Positions 42,246 to 54,248 of a DNA stretch of 64,000 bases are shown piece after piece. Every line of letters begins with the position of its first letter. Positions within the stretch are counted from its first letter, which is position 1. Source of the DNA: Auanema rhodensis (taxonomy: Eukaryota > Nematoda > Chromadorea > Rhabditida > Rhabditidae); NCBI GenBank assembly GCA_964057225.1, contig OZ059898.1, forward strand, positions 14,625,267-14,689,266, in the 5' to 3' direction. Both the position numbers and the translations under genes were made by a program. The notes below the pieces were generated by a model. The model saw only the letters and a program-made list of their open reading frames with translations, was not told the DNA's origin and made no database searches.

Positions 42246-45200
42246 TCCCATGTGGTCTAGTGGTTAGGATTCGTGGTTTTCACCCACGCGGCCCGGGTTC
42301 GATTCCCGGCATGGGAAGCCATCTTTTGGCATCTTCTCTTCTGAATTTCCACATTTTGAAATCAGCTCTCTTCTAAATCTCTTTTCTGCTTTTAATCTTT
42401 TTGTTAGAAGTTAATACGGGGCCGATTCATTGTTGTTACTTCCCTTGTTGCTTATTCACTTCCTCGAGGTAAATGATAGAAGAAGTAGTATCATAAGAAC
42501 AGTTAACGTGTCCCATGTGGTCTAGTGGTTAGGATTCGTGGTTTTCACCCACGCGGCCCGGGTTCTATTCCCGGCATGGGAAGCCATCTTTTGGCATCTT
42601 CTCTTCTGAATTTCCATATTTTGAAATTAGCTCTCTTCTAAATCTCTTTTCTGCTTTTAATCTTATTCTTAGAAGTTAATACGGGGCCGATTCATTGTTG
42701 TTACTTCCCTTGTTGCTTATTCACTTCCTCGAGGTAAATGATAGAAGAAGTAGTATCATAAGAACAGTTAACGTGTCCCATGTGGTCTAGTGGTTAGGAT
42801 TCGTGGTTTTCACCCACGCGGCCCGGGTTCGATTCCCGGCATGGGAAGCCATTTTTTGGCATCTTCTCTTCTGAATTTCCATATTTTGAAATTAGCTCTC
42901 TTCTAAATCTCTTTTCTGCTTTTAATCTTATTCTTAGAAGTTAATACGGGGCCGATTCATTGTTGTTACTTCCCTTGTTGCTTATTCACTTCCTCGAGGT
43001 AAATGATAGAAGAAGTAGTATCATAAGAACAGTTAACGTGTCCCATGTGGTCTAGTGGTTAGGATTCGTGGTTTTCACCCACGCGGCCCGGGTTCGATTC
43101 CCGGCATGGGAAGCCATTTTTTGGCATCTTCTCTTCTGAATTTCCATATTTTGAAATCAGCTCTCTTCTAAATCTCTTTTCTGCTTTTAATCTTATTCTT
43201 AGAAGTTAATACGGGACCAATTCATCATTCTTACTTCCCTTGTTCTTTATTCACTTCCTCGAGGTAAATGATAGAAGAAGTAGTATCATAAGAACAGTTA
43301 ACGTGTCCCATGTGGTCTAGTGGTTAGGATTCGTGGTTTTCACCCACGCGGCCCGGGTTCGATTTCCGGCATGGGAAGCCATCTTTTGGCATCTTCTCTT
43401 CTGAATTTCCATATTTTGAAATCAGCTCTCTTCTAAATCTCTTTTCTGCTTTTAATCTTATTCTTAGAAGTTAATACGGGACCAATTCATCATTGTTACT
43501 TCCCTTGTTCCTTACTCACTTCCTCGAGGTAAATGATAGAAGAAGTAGTATCATAAGAACAGTTAACGTGTCCCATGTGGTCTAGTGGTTAGGATTCGTG
43601 GTTTTCACCCACGCGGCCCGGGTTCGATTCCCGGCATGGGAAGCCATCTTTTGGCATCTTCTCTTCTGAATTTCCATATTTTGAAATTAGCTCTCTTCTA
43701 AATCTCTTTTCTGCTTTTAATCTTATTCTTAGAAGTTAATACGGGGCCGATTCATTGTTGTTACTTCCCTTGTTGCTTATTCACTTCCTCGAGGTAAATG
43801 ATAGAAGAAGTAGTATCATAAGAACAGTTAACGTGTCCCATGTGGTCTAGTGGTTAGGATTCGTGGTTTTCACCCACGCGGCCCGGGTTCGATTCCCGGC
43901 ATGGGAAGCCATTTTTTGGCATCTTCTCTTCTGAATTTCCATATTTTGAAATCAGCTCTCTTCTAAATCTCTTTTCTGCTTTTAATCTTATTCTTAGAAG
44001 TTAATACGGGACCAATTCATCATTCTTACTTCCCTTGTTCTTTATTCACTTCCTCGAGGTAAATGATAGAAGAAGTAGTATCATAAGAACAGTTAACGTG
44101 TCCCATGTGGTCTAGTGGTTAGGATTCGTGGTTTTCACCCACGCGGCCCGGGTTCGATTTCCGGCATGGGAAGCCATCTTTTGGCATCTTCTCTTCTGAA
44201 TTTCCATATTTTGAAATCAGCTCTCTTCTAAATCTCTTTTCTGCTTTTAATCTTATTCTTAGAAGTTAATACGGGACCAATTCATCATTGTTACTTCCCT
44301 TGTTCCTTACTCACTTCCTCGAGGTAAATGATAGAAGAAGTAGTATCATAAGAACAGTTAACGTGTCCCATGTGGTCTAGTGGTTAGGATTCGTGGTTTT
44401 CACCCACGCGGCCCGGGTTCGATTCCCGGCATGGGAAGCCATCTTTTGGCATCTTCTCTTCTGAATTTCCATATTTTGAAATTAGCTCTCTTCTAAATCT
44501 CTTTTCTGCTTTTAATCTTATTCTTAGAAGTTAATACGGGACCAATTCATCATTGTTACTTCCCTTGTTCCTTACTCACTTCCTCGAGGTAAATGATAGA
44601 AGAAGTAGTATCATAAGAACAGTTAACGTGTCCCATGTGGTCTAGTGGTTAGGATTCGTGGTTTTCACCCACGCGGCCCGGGTTCGATTCCCGGCATGGG
44701 AAGCCATCTTTTGGCATCTTCTCTTCTGAATTTCCACATTTTGAAATCAGCTCTCTTCTAAATCTCTTTTCTGCTTTTAATCTTTTTGTTAGAAGTTAAT
44801 ACGGGGCCGATTCATTGTTGTTACTTCCCTTGTTGCTTATTCACTTCCTCGAGGTAAATGATAGAAGAAGTAGTATCATAAGAACAGTTAACGTGTCCCA
44901 TGTGGTCTAGTGGTTAGGATTCGTGGTTTTCACCCACGCGGCCCGGGTTCGATTCCCGGCATGGGAAGCCATCTTTTGGCATCTTCTCTTCTGAATTTCC
45001 ACATTTTGAAATCAGCTCTCTTCTAAATCTCTTTTCTGCTTTTAATCTTTTTGTTAGAAGTTAATACGGGGCCGATTCATTGTTGTTACTTCCCTTGTTG
45101 CTTATTCACTTCCTCGAGGTAAATGATAGAAGAAGTAGTATCATAAGAACAGTTAACGTGTCCCATGTGGTCTAGTGGTTAGGATTCGTGGTTTTCACCC

Positions 45201-45762
45201 ACGCGGCCCGGGTTCGATTCCCGGCATGGGAAGCCATCTTTTGGCATCTTCTCTTCTGAATTTCCATATTTTGAAATTAGCTCTCTTCTAAATCTCTTTT
45301 CTGCTTTTAATCTTATTCTTAGAAGTTAATACGGGACCAATTCATCATTGTTACTTCCCTTGTTCCTTACTCACTTCCTCGAGGTAAATGATAGAAGAAG
45401 TAGTATCATAAGAACAGTTAACGTGTCCCATGTGGTCTAGTGGTTAGGATTCGTGGTTTTCACCCACGCGGCCCGGGTTCGATTCCCGGCATGGGAAGCC
45501 ATCTTTTGGCATCTTCTCTTCTGAATTTCCACATTTTGAAATCAGCTCTCTTCTAAATCTCTTTTCTGCTTTTAATCTTTTTGTTAGAAGTTAATACGGG
45601 GCCGATTCATTGTTGTTACTTCCCTTGTTGCTTATTCACTTCCTCGAGGTAAATGATAGAAGAAGTAGTATCATAAGAACAGTTAACGTGTCCCATGTGG
45701 TCTAGTGGTTAGGATTCGTGGTTTTCACCCACGCGGCCCGGGTTCGATTCCCGGCATGGGAA
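42246..45762 (+). tRNA. 14 tandem tRNA-Glu(UUC) genes
   Basis: Starts at 42246 + 265n for n = 0 to 13. Variants: G56T (T loop) in 42511; C60T in 43306 and 44101. A 15th copy is cut at 45956-45994 by small element copy 2. Confidence 0.95.
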
Positions 45763-45955
45763 GCCATCTTTTGGCATCTTCTCTTCTGAATTTCCATATT
45801 TTGAATTCAGCTCTCTTCTAAATCTCTTTTCTGCTTTTAATTTTATTCTTAGAAGTTAATACGGGACCAATTCATCATTCTTACTTCCCTTGTTCCTTAT
45901 TCACTTCCTCGAGGTAAATGATAGAAGAAGTAGTATCATAAGAACAGTTAACGTG

Positions 45956-45994
45956 TCCCATGTGGTCTAGTGGTTAGGATTCGTGGTTTTCACC
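45956..45994 (+). pseudogene. 5' part of split tRNA-Glu before copy 2
   Basis: tRNA positions 1-39, the duplicate of 39408-39446. Confidence 0.9.
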
Positions 45995-48563
45995 CGTTAC
46001 ATATCGTTTCTTCCCGTCTTTTCATGGTCGGAAGATATATGTACTTCTACCTTGTTCCTTAGGTAGGCAGACCCGAACGCCCCGATTTCCTTATTAAGAC
46101 AAATACTCAAAGAGAAAAGGATTCATTATCAGATAACAAGAAAATACAATATAAGAATTACATTAAGAAAGAATATGAAGAGATATGATAAAGTATTAAA
46201 TAGAGTATATATATAGATGATATAGAGATGAGACTCACATGGCTATAAGACAACCTATCTGGGTTAGGCCAGAAGCAAGAGTGCCATGTGTGTCCCATGT
46301 TGTAGGCGGGGCTTGTTCAGGCTCCCGCTATTTGAATAGCGCGCACATGTTTACCATGTGCTTGCAGATGTGACATCCCCCCACCTTAAAAAGTTGAACG
46401 TCCTCGTTCAAAAACAAAATAAATTAATTCACTTTTTAAGATAGTTGGATGTTGGAAAAAAAAATCATGGTGTAGTCGGTAAAAAAAAAAATGTATGCAA
46501 TACGATTTGAAAGTTTAGCTATTGTCTCTTCAAGTTTGTTGAATTCGAAATGTAGTCGAGTAGATTCTATTCCATTCACTTGAGTAGTGAAATGCTTGCA
46601 AACGAGGGCTTTGCTTCTAAACCATTCGACTGTGATATAGTCGTTCATTTTCTTGAGTTGTACAGGTACGGTGTTACCCTGAGAATAGGTCGAGCCCGTT
46701 CTGTACAAAAAAGAATGAGAACTCGTTTAACCCGTATGACTAATGTCCATAAGGTGAATACAAGTAATGATTAAGCATAAAAAAATAGCAAGATTCACAA
46801 GAGAATGTTGAAAAAATCTACTCAATGAGAGTTGGAGTAATAAAACAAACCCTTGTAAAACAATAGCAGACTTTTCGGAGAAAATCAATCAGCAACAAAG
46901 AAGTGTTACAATCAGAAATGGCACAAAATAAAAAAAATTTCAACAGTTGGATTTTGTTAAAAAAAAAAAAACTACCTTCAAGAAATTGTGATAACCGGAA
47001 TAGATGTTGTCCGTTGGTAAGGTTTGACGAAGTCCTTGTGTACTCTTCTGCTTTTTCCTTTATCTGTTTGAACCACGACGAAAGATCTTTGAACTGCTGT
47101 AACTCTGGTGATCCTTGTTCCTGATCTTTGTTTTCCTCGCTGATGTCCGAGTCCGACAGGGTGGCTGGTGAATACAGTTAGATGAATATAAGAGCGCGTA
47201 CTGGAAGCAACTAGACTCCAGTAAAAACGTTTGTGAAAATGGCGTCTGATGAAGGAGGGTCGTTGAAGCTTCAAGCTCCGCCTCCAGCCATGTGTCACGA
47301 CACCAGATGTTAGCGCTTATGGTAAACAACCATTGACCGTCTGTCGTGATATTTGAATATTATAATCACTAATGTCAGCTTAGAGACAAATAAGGAATCA
47401 CAGATGGTGCCTTAAGCCTGTTTGAAAACTTTTGAATTTTAACAGCTGTTATTGACTACACATGCCGAACAGCTGGTAAGCGTGGGCCAACTATTTGAAT
47501 GTGAGTAAGCTTAAAGTAAACAAAAATGTCTCATCTCGTATATTAAGTTCAATTTTATAAAGTTTATTAAGATTTGTAGAAAGAATTTCAAAATAAATCT
47601 TAATTAAGATAATTTTTAATTTAATTTCAAAAGATTTAGAAGGTAATTTAAGATTGATATAGGAATTTAAATTCAGTAATCTGTCAATAATATAGGAAAA
47701 AGGAAACGTTGGCAGACGTAGAGTGGACTTGGGTGGGTAGGAATTTAAATATTCTTATTATCTCTGAACTAATAAGAAAAGAGTTAACAGGAGTAGAACC
47801 CTGATGAACCCTTGGATGTGAATCAAAATCAAAAATCGTAAATAAAATTATCCCAACAGCCTCCAGCTTCCAAACAACTCAGCTAAAAAGTGAGCTCTGT
47901 TGCCACACTGGACATTCACATCATAAAGTAATGAATCAAAATAGCACGCGCGTGCATAACAAAAAGGTAACGCTCGTCAAAACTATTGTCTGATAGTTTC
48001 CCCAAACGTCTCAGACACCTCCCAGTTTTCGTTGAGCGGAGGAGAAGTGGTAGCCAAAATAATTTTTGGGGAAATCATGGTGCACGGCTCGGTTACTCCT
48101 CACTGTTGGGTAATTAAGTCCAAAAGTCTCGTAAACTTGCTGTCAATAAATTAACAGTAAAGTAAGCAAGGTGGAACCTCCACGTTACATATCGTTTCTT
48201 CCCGTCTTTTCATGGTCGGAAGATATATGTACTTCTACCTTGTTCCTTAGGTAGGCAGACCCGAACGCCCCGATTTCCTTATTAAGACAAATACTCAAAG
48301 AGAAAAGGATTCATTATCAGATAACAAGAAAATACAATATAAGAATTACATTAAGAAAGAATATGAAGAGATATGATAAAGTATTAAATAGAGTATATAT
48401 ATAGATGATATAGAGATGAGACTCACATGGCTATAAGACAACCTATCTGGGTTAGGCCAGAAGCAAGAGTGCCATGTGTGTCCCATGTTGTAGGCGGGGC
48501 TTGTTCAGGCTCCCGCTATTTGAATAGCGCGCACATGTTTACCATGTGCTTGCAGATGTGACA
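45995..48563 (-). mobile_element. Small LTR element, copy 2
   Basis: 2569 bp, 6548 bases after copy 1 and apparently identical to it, including LTRs (45995-46375 and 48183-48563), the 122-bp internal deletion and the integrase scrap (46978-47100). The right-hand flanking change (T after CACC) is also shared, so it arose by segment duplication. Confidence 0.9.
46978..47100 (-). pseudogene. Integrase C-terminal remnant, copy 2
   Basis: Same remnant as in copy 1. Confidence 0.55.
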
Positions 48564-51500
48564 CACCTACGCGGCCCGGGTTCGATTCCCGGCATGGGAA
48601 GCCATCTTTTGGCATCTTCTCTTCTGAATTTCCATATTTTGAAATCAGCTCTCTTCTAAATCTCTTTTCTGCTTTTAATCTTATTCTTAGAAGTTAATAC
48701 GGGACCAATTCATCATTCTTACTTCCCTTGTTCCTTATTCACTTCCTCGAGGTAAATGATAGAAGAAGTAGTATCATAAGAACAGTTAACGTGTCCCATG
48801 TGGTCTAGTGGTTAGGATTCGTGGTTTTCACCCACGCGGCCCGGGTTCGATTCCCGGCATGGGAAGCCATCTTTTGGCATCTTCTCTTCTGAATTTCCAC
48901 ATTTTGAAATCAGCTCTCTTCTAAATCTCTTTTCTGCTTTTAATCTTTTTGTTAGAAGTTAATACGGGGCCGATTCATTGTTGTTACTTCCCTTGTTGCT
49001 TATTCACTTCCTCGAGGTAAATGATAGAAGAAGTAGTATCATAAGAACAGTTAACGTGTCCCATGTGGTCTAGTGGTTAGGATTCGTGGTTTTCACCCAC
49101 GCGGCCCGGGTTCTATTCCCGGCATGGGAAGCCATCTTTTGGCATCTTCTCTTCTGAATTTCCATATTTTGAAATTAGCTCTCTTCTAAATCTCTTTTCT
49201 GCTTTTAATCTTATTCTTAGAAGTTAATACGGGGCCGATTCATTGTTGTTACTTCCCTTGTTGCTTATTCACTTCCTCGAGGTAAATGATAGAAGAAGTA
49301 GTATCATAAGAACAGTTAACGTGTCCCATGTGGTCTAGTGGTTAGGATTCGTGGTTTTCACCCACGCGGCCCGGGTTCGATTCCCGGCATGGGAAGCCAT
49401 TTTTTGGCATCTTCTCTTCTGAATTTCCATATTTTGAAATCAGCTCTCTTCTAAATCTCTTTTCTGCTTTTAATCTTATTCTTAGAAGTTAATACGGGAC
49501 CAATTCATCATTCTTACTTCCCTTGTTCTTTATTCACTTCCTCGAGGTAAATGATAGAAGAAGTAGTATCATAAGAACAGTTAACGTGTCCCATGTGGTC
49601 TAGTGGTTAGGATTCGTGGTTTTCACCCACGCGGCCCGGGTTCGATTTCCGGCATGGGAAGCCATCTTTTGGCATCTTCTCTTCTGAATTTCCATATTTT
49701 GAAATCAGCTCTCTTCTAAATCTCTTTTCTGCTTTTAATCTTATTCTTAGAAGTTAATACGGGACCAATTCATCATTGTTACTTCCCTTGTTCCTTACTC
49801 ACTTCCTCGAGGTAAATGATAGAAGAAGTAGTATCATAAGAACAGTTAACGTGTCCCATGTGGTCTAGTGGTTAGGATTCGTGGTTTTCACCCACGCGGC
49901 CCGGGTTCGATTCCCGGCATGGGAAGCCATCTTTTGGCATCTTCTCTTCTGAATTTCCATATTTTGAAATTAGCTCTCTTCTAAATCTCTTTTCTGCTTT
50001 TAATCTTATTCTTAGAAGTTAATACGGGGCCGATTCATTGTTGTTACTTCCCTTGTTGCTTATTCACTTCCTCGAGGTAAATGATAGAAGAAGTAGTATC
50101 ATAAGAACAGTTAACGTGTCCCATGTGGTCTAGTGGTTAGGATTCGTGGTTTTCACCCACGCGGCCCGGGTTCGATTCCCGGCATGGGAAGCCATTTTTT
50201 GGCATCTTCTCTTCTGAATTTCCATATTTTGAAATCAGCTCTCTTCTAAATCTCTTTTCTGCTTTTAATCTTATTCTTAGAAGTTAATACGGGACCAATT
50301 CATCATTCTTACTTCCCTTGTTCTTTATTCACTTCCTCGAGGTAAATGATAGAAGAAGTAGTATCATAAGAACAGTTAACGTGTCCCATGTGGTCTAGTG
50401 GTTAGGATTCGTGGTTTTCACCCACGCGGCCCGGGTTCGATTTCCGGCATGGGAAGCCATCTTTTGGCATCTTCTCTTCTGAATTTCCATATTTTGAAAT
50501 CAGCTCTCTTCTAAATCTCTTTTCTGCTTTTAATCTTATTCTTAGAAGTTAATACGGGACCAATTCATCATTGTTACTTCCCTTGTTCCTTACTCACTTC
50601 CTCGAGGTAAATGATAGAAGAAGTAGTATCATAAGAACAGTTAACGTGTCCCATGTGGTCTAGTGGTTAGGATTCGTGGTTTTCACCCCCGCGGCCCGGG
50701 TTCGATTCCCGGCATGGGAAGCCATCTTTTGGCATCTTCTCTTCTGAATTTCCATATTTTGAAATTAGCTCTCTTCTAAATCTCTTTTCTGCTTTTAATC
50801 TTATTCTTAGAAGTTAATACGGGACCAATTCATCATTGTTACTTCCCTTGTTCCTTACTCACTTCCTCGAGGTAAATGATAGAAGAAGTAGTATCATAAG
50901 AACAGTTAACGTGTCCCATGTGGTCTAGTGGTTAGGATTTGTGGTTTTCACCCACGCGGCCCGGGTTCGATTCCCGGCATGGGAAGCCATCTTTTGGCAT
51001 CTTCTCTTCTGAATTTCCACATTTTGAAATCAGCTCTCTTCTAAATCTCTTTTCTGCTTTTAATCTTTTTGTTAGAAGTTAATACGGGGCCGATTCATTG
51101 TTGTTACTTCCCTTGTTGCTTATTCACTTCCTCGAGGTAAATGATAGAAGAAGTAGTATCATAAGAACAGTTAACGTGTCCCATGTGGTCTAGTGGTTAG
51201 GATTCGTGGTTTTCACCCACGCGGCCCGGGTTCGATTCCCGGCATGGGAAGCCATCTTTTGGCATCTTCTCTTCTGAATTTCCACATTTTGAAATCAGCT
51301 CTCTTCTAAATCTCTTTTCTGCTTTTAATCTTTTTGTTAGAAGTTAATACGGGGCCGATTCATTGTTGTTACTTCCCTTGTTGCTTATTCACTTCCTCGA
51401 GGTAAATGATAGAAGAAGTAGTATCATAAGAACAGTTAACGTGTCCCATGTGGTCTAGTGGTTAGGATTCGTGGTTTTCACCCACGCGGCCCGGGTTCGA

Positions 51501-51686
51501 TTCCCGGCATGGGAAGCCATCTTTTGGCATCTTCTCTTCTGAATTTCCATATTTTGAAATTAGCTCTCTTCTAAATCTCTTTTCTGCTTTTAATCTTATT
51601 CTTAGAAGTTAATACGGGACCAATTCATCATTGTTACTTCCCTTGTTCCTTACTCACTTCCTCGAGGTAAATGATAGAAGAAGTAG
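48564..51686 (+). repeat. 265-bp array block after copy 2
   Basis: Starts with the tRNA 3' fragment 48564-48600 and ends within a spacer after ATAGAAGAAGTAG at 51686. Confidence 0.95.
48794..51515 (+). tRNA. 11 tandem tRNA-Glu(UUC) genes
   Basis: Starts at 48794 + 265n for n = 0 to 10. Variants: G56T in 49059; C60T in 49589 and 50384; A41C (breaks an anticodon-stem pair) in 50649; C27T in 50914. Confidence 0.95.
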
Positions 51687-54248
51687 CGTTACATATGGCT
51701 TCTCCCCGTCTTTTCATGGTCGGAAGATATATGTACTTCTACCTTGTTCCTTAGGTAGGCAGACCCGAACGCCCCAATTTCCTTATTAAGACAAATACTT
51801 AAAGAGAAAAGGATTCATTAAGAAAATACAATATAAGAATTACATTAAGAAAGAATATAAAGAGATATAATAAAGTATTAAATAGAGTATATATATAGAT
51901 GATATAGAGATGAGACTCACATGGCTATAAGACAACCTATCTGGGTTAGGCCAGAAGCAAGAGTGCCATGTGTGTCCCATGTTGTGGGCGGGGCTTGTTC
52001 AGGCTCCCGCTATTTGAATAGCGCGCATATGTTTACCATGTGCTTGCAGATGTGACATCCCCCCACCTTAAAAAGTTGAACGTCCTCGTTCAAAAACAAA
52101 ATAAATTAATTCACTTTTTAAGATAGTTGGATGTTGGAAAAAAAAAATCATGGTGTAGTGGATAAAAAAAAAAATGTATACAATACGATTTGAAAGTTTA
52201 GCTATTGTCTCTTCAAGTTTGTTGAATTCGAAATGTAGTATCGAGTAGATTCTATTTCATTCACTTGAGTAGTGAAATGCTTGCAAACGAGGGCTTTGCT
52301 TCTAAACCATTCGACTGTGATATAGTCGTTCATTTTCTTGAGTTGTACAGGTACGGTGTTACCCTGAGAATAGGTCGAGCCCGTTCTGTACAAAAAAGAA
52401 TGAGAACTCGTTTAACCCGTATGACTAATGTCCATAAGGTGAATACAAGTAATGATTAAGCATAAAAAAATAGCAAGATTCACAAGAGAATGTTGAAAAA
52501 ATCTACTCAATGAGAGTTGGAGTAATAAAACAAACCCTTGTAAAACAATAGCAGACTTTTCGGAGAAAATCAATCAGCAACAAAGAAGTGTTACAATCAG
52601 AAATGGCACAAAATAAAAAAAATTTCAACAGTTGGATTTTGTTAAAAAAAAAAAAACTACCTTCAAGAAATTGTGATAACCGGAATAGATGTTGTCCGTT
52701 GGTAAGGTTTGACGAAGTCCTTGTGTACTCTTCTGCTTTTTCCTTTATCTGTTTGAACCACGACGAAAGATCTTTGAACTGCTGTAACTCTGGTGATCCT
52801 TGTTCCTGATCTTTGTTTTCCTCGCTGATGTCCGAGTCCGACAGGGTGGCTGGTGAATACAGTTAGATGAATATAAGAGCGCGTACTGGAAGCAACTAGA
52901 CTCCAGTAAAAACGTTTGTGAAAATGGCGTCTGATGAAGGAGGGTCGTTGAAGCTTCAAGCTCCGCCTCCAGCCATGTGTCACGACACCAGATGTTAGCG
53001 CTTATGGTAAACAACCATTGACCGTCTGTCGTGATATTTGAATATTATAATCACTAATGTCAGCTTAGAGACAAATAAGGAATCACAGATGGTGCCTTAA
53101 GCCTGTTTGAAAACTTTTGAATTTTAACAGCTGTTATTGACTACACATGCCGAACAGCTGGTAAGCGTGGGCCAACTATTTGAATGTGAGTAAGCTTAAA
53201 GTAAACAAAAATGTCTCATCTCGTATATTAAGTTCAATTTTATAAAGTTTATTAAGATTTGTAGAAAGAATTTCAAAATAAATCTTAATTAAGATAATTT
53301 TTAATTTAATTTCAAAAGATTTAGAAGGTAATTTAAGATTGATATAGGAATTTAAATTCAGTAATCTGTCAATAATATAGGAAAAAGGAAACGTTGGCAG
53401 ACGTAGAGTGGACTTGGGTGGGTAGGAATTTAAATATTCTTATTATCTCTGAACTAATAAGAAAAGAGTTAACAGGAGTAGAACCCTGATGAACCCTTGG
53501 ATGTGAATCAAAATCAAAAATCGTAAATAAAATTATCCCAACAGCCTCCAGCTTCCAAACAACTCAGCTAAAAAGTGAGCTCTGTTGCCACACTGGACAT
53601 TCACATCATAAAGTAATGAATCAAAATAGCACGCGCGTGCATAACAAAAAGGTAACGCTCGTCAAAACTATTGTCTGATAGTTTCCCCAAACGTCTCAGA
53701 CACCTCCCAGTTTTCGTTGAGCGGAGGAGAAGTGGTAGCCAAAATAATTTTTGGGGAAATCATGGTGCACGGCTCGGTTACTCCTCACTGTTGGGTAATT
53801 AAGTCCAAAAGTCTCGTAAACTTGCTGTCAATAAATTAACAGTAAAGTAAGCAAGGTGGAACCTCCACGTTACATATCGTTTCTTCCCGTCTTTTCATGG
53901 TCGGAAGATATATGTACTTCTACCTTGTTCCTTAGGTAGGCAGACCCGAACGCCCCGATTTCCTTATTAAGACAAATACTCAAAGAGAAAAGGATTCATT
54001 ATCAGATAACAAGAAAATACAATATAAGAATTACATTAAGAAAGAATATGAAGAGATATGATAAAGTATTAAATAGAGTATATATATAGATGATATAGAG
54101 ATGAGACTCACATGGCTATAAGACAACCTATCTGGGTTAGGCCAGAAGCAAGAGTGCCATGTGTGTCCCATGTTGTAGGCGGGGCTTGTTCAGGCTCCCG
54201 CTATTTGAATAGCGCGCACATGTTTACCATGTGCTTGCAGATGTGACA
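51687..54248 (-). mobile_element. Small LTR element, copy 3 (mosaic)
   Basis: 2562 bp. The left LTR (51687-52057) is a divergent 371-bp version lacking about ten bases and with many substitutions. The right LTR (53868-54248) is the 381-bp version. Divergent sequence runs to about 52258, then matches copies 1-2. The left flank is a spacer (AAGTAG) and the right flank is the split tRNA, with 57 bases of array missing between, so there is no target duplication. This fits exchange between two elements at different sites. Confidence 0.88.
52663..52785 (-). pseudogene. Integrase C-terminal remnant, copy 3
   Basis: Same shortened remnant as in copies 1 and 2. Confidence 0.55.

Larger units (their letters stand above)
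39447..45994. repeat. Tandem segment 1: small element plus array (6548 bp)
   Basis: Element copy 1 and the following array block recur immediately as copy 2 and its block at an offset of exactly 6548 bases at the left. Because flanks and LTRs are the same, this is duplication of DNA, not a second insertion. Confidence 0.85.
42016..45994 (+). repeat. 265-bp array block after copy 1
   Basis: Fifteen units, cut at 45994 inside a tRNA (5' part 45956-45994). A three-unit higher-order repeat is visible: the C60T tRNA recurs at 43306 and 44101, 795 bases apart, with matching neighbours. Confidence 0.95.
45995..51686. repeat. Tandem segment 2 (5692 bp)
   Basis: Copy 2 plus 11 array genes. It lacks three genes found in segment 1 and stops in a spacer at 51686 instead of inside a tRNA, because the next element's left end comes from a different insertion. 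Confidence 0.8.
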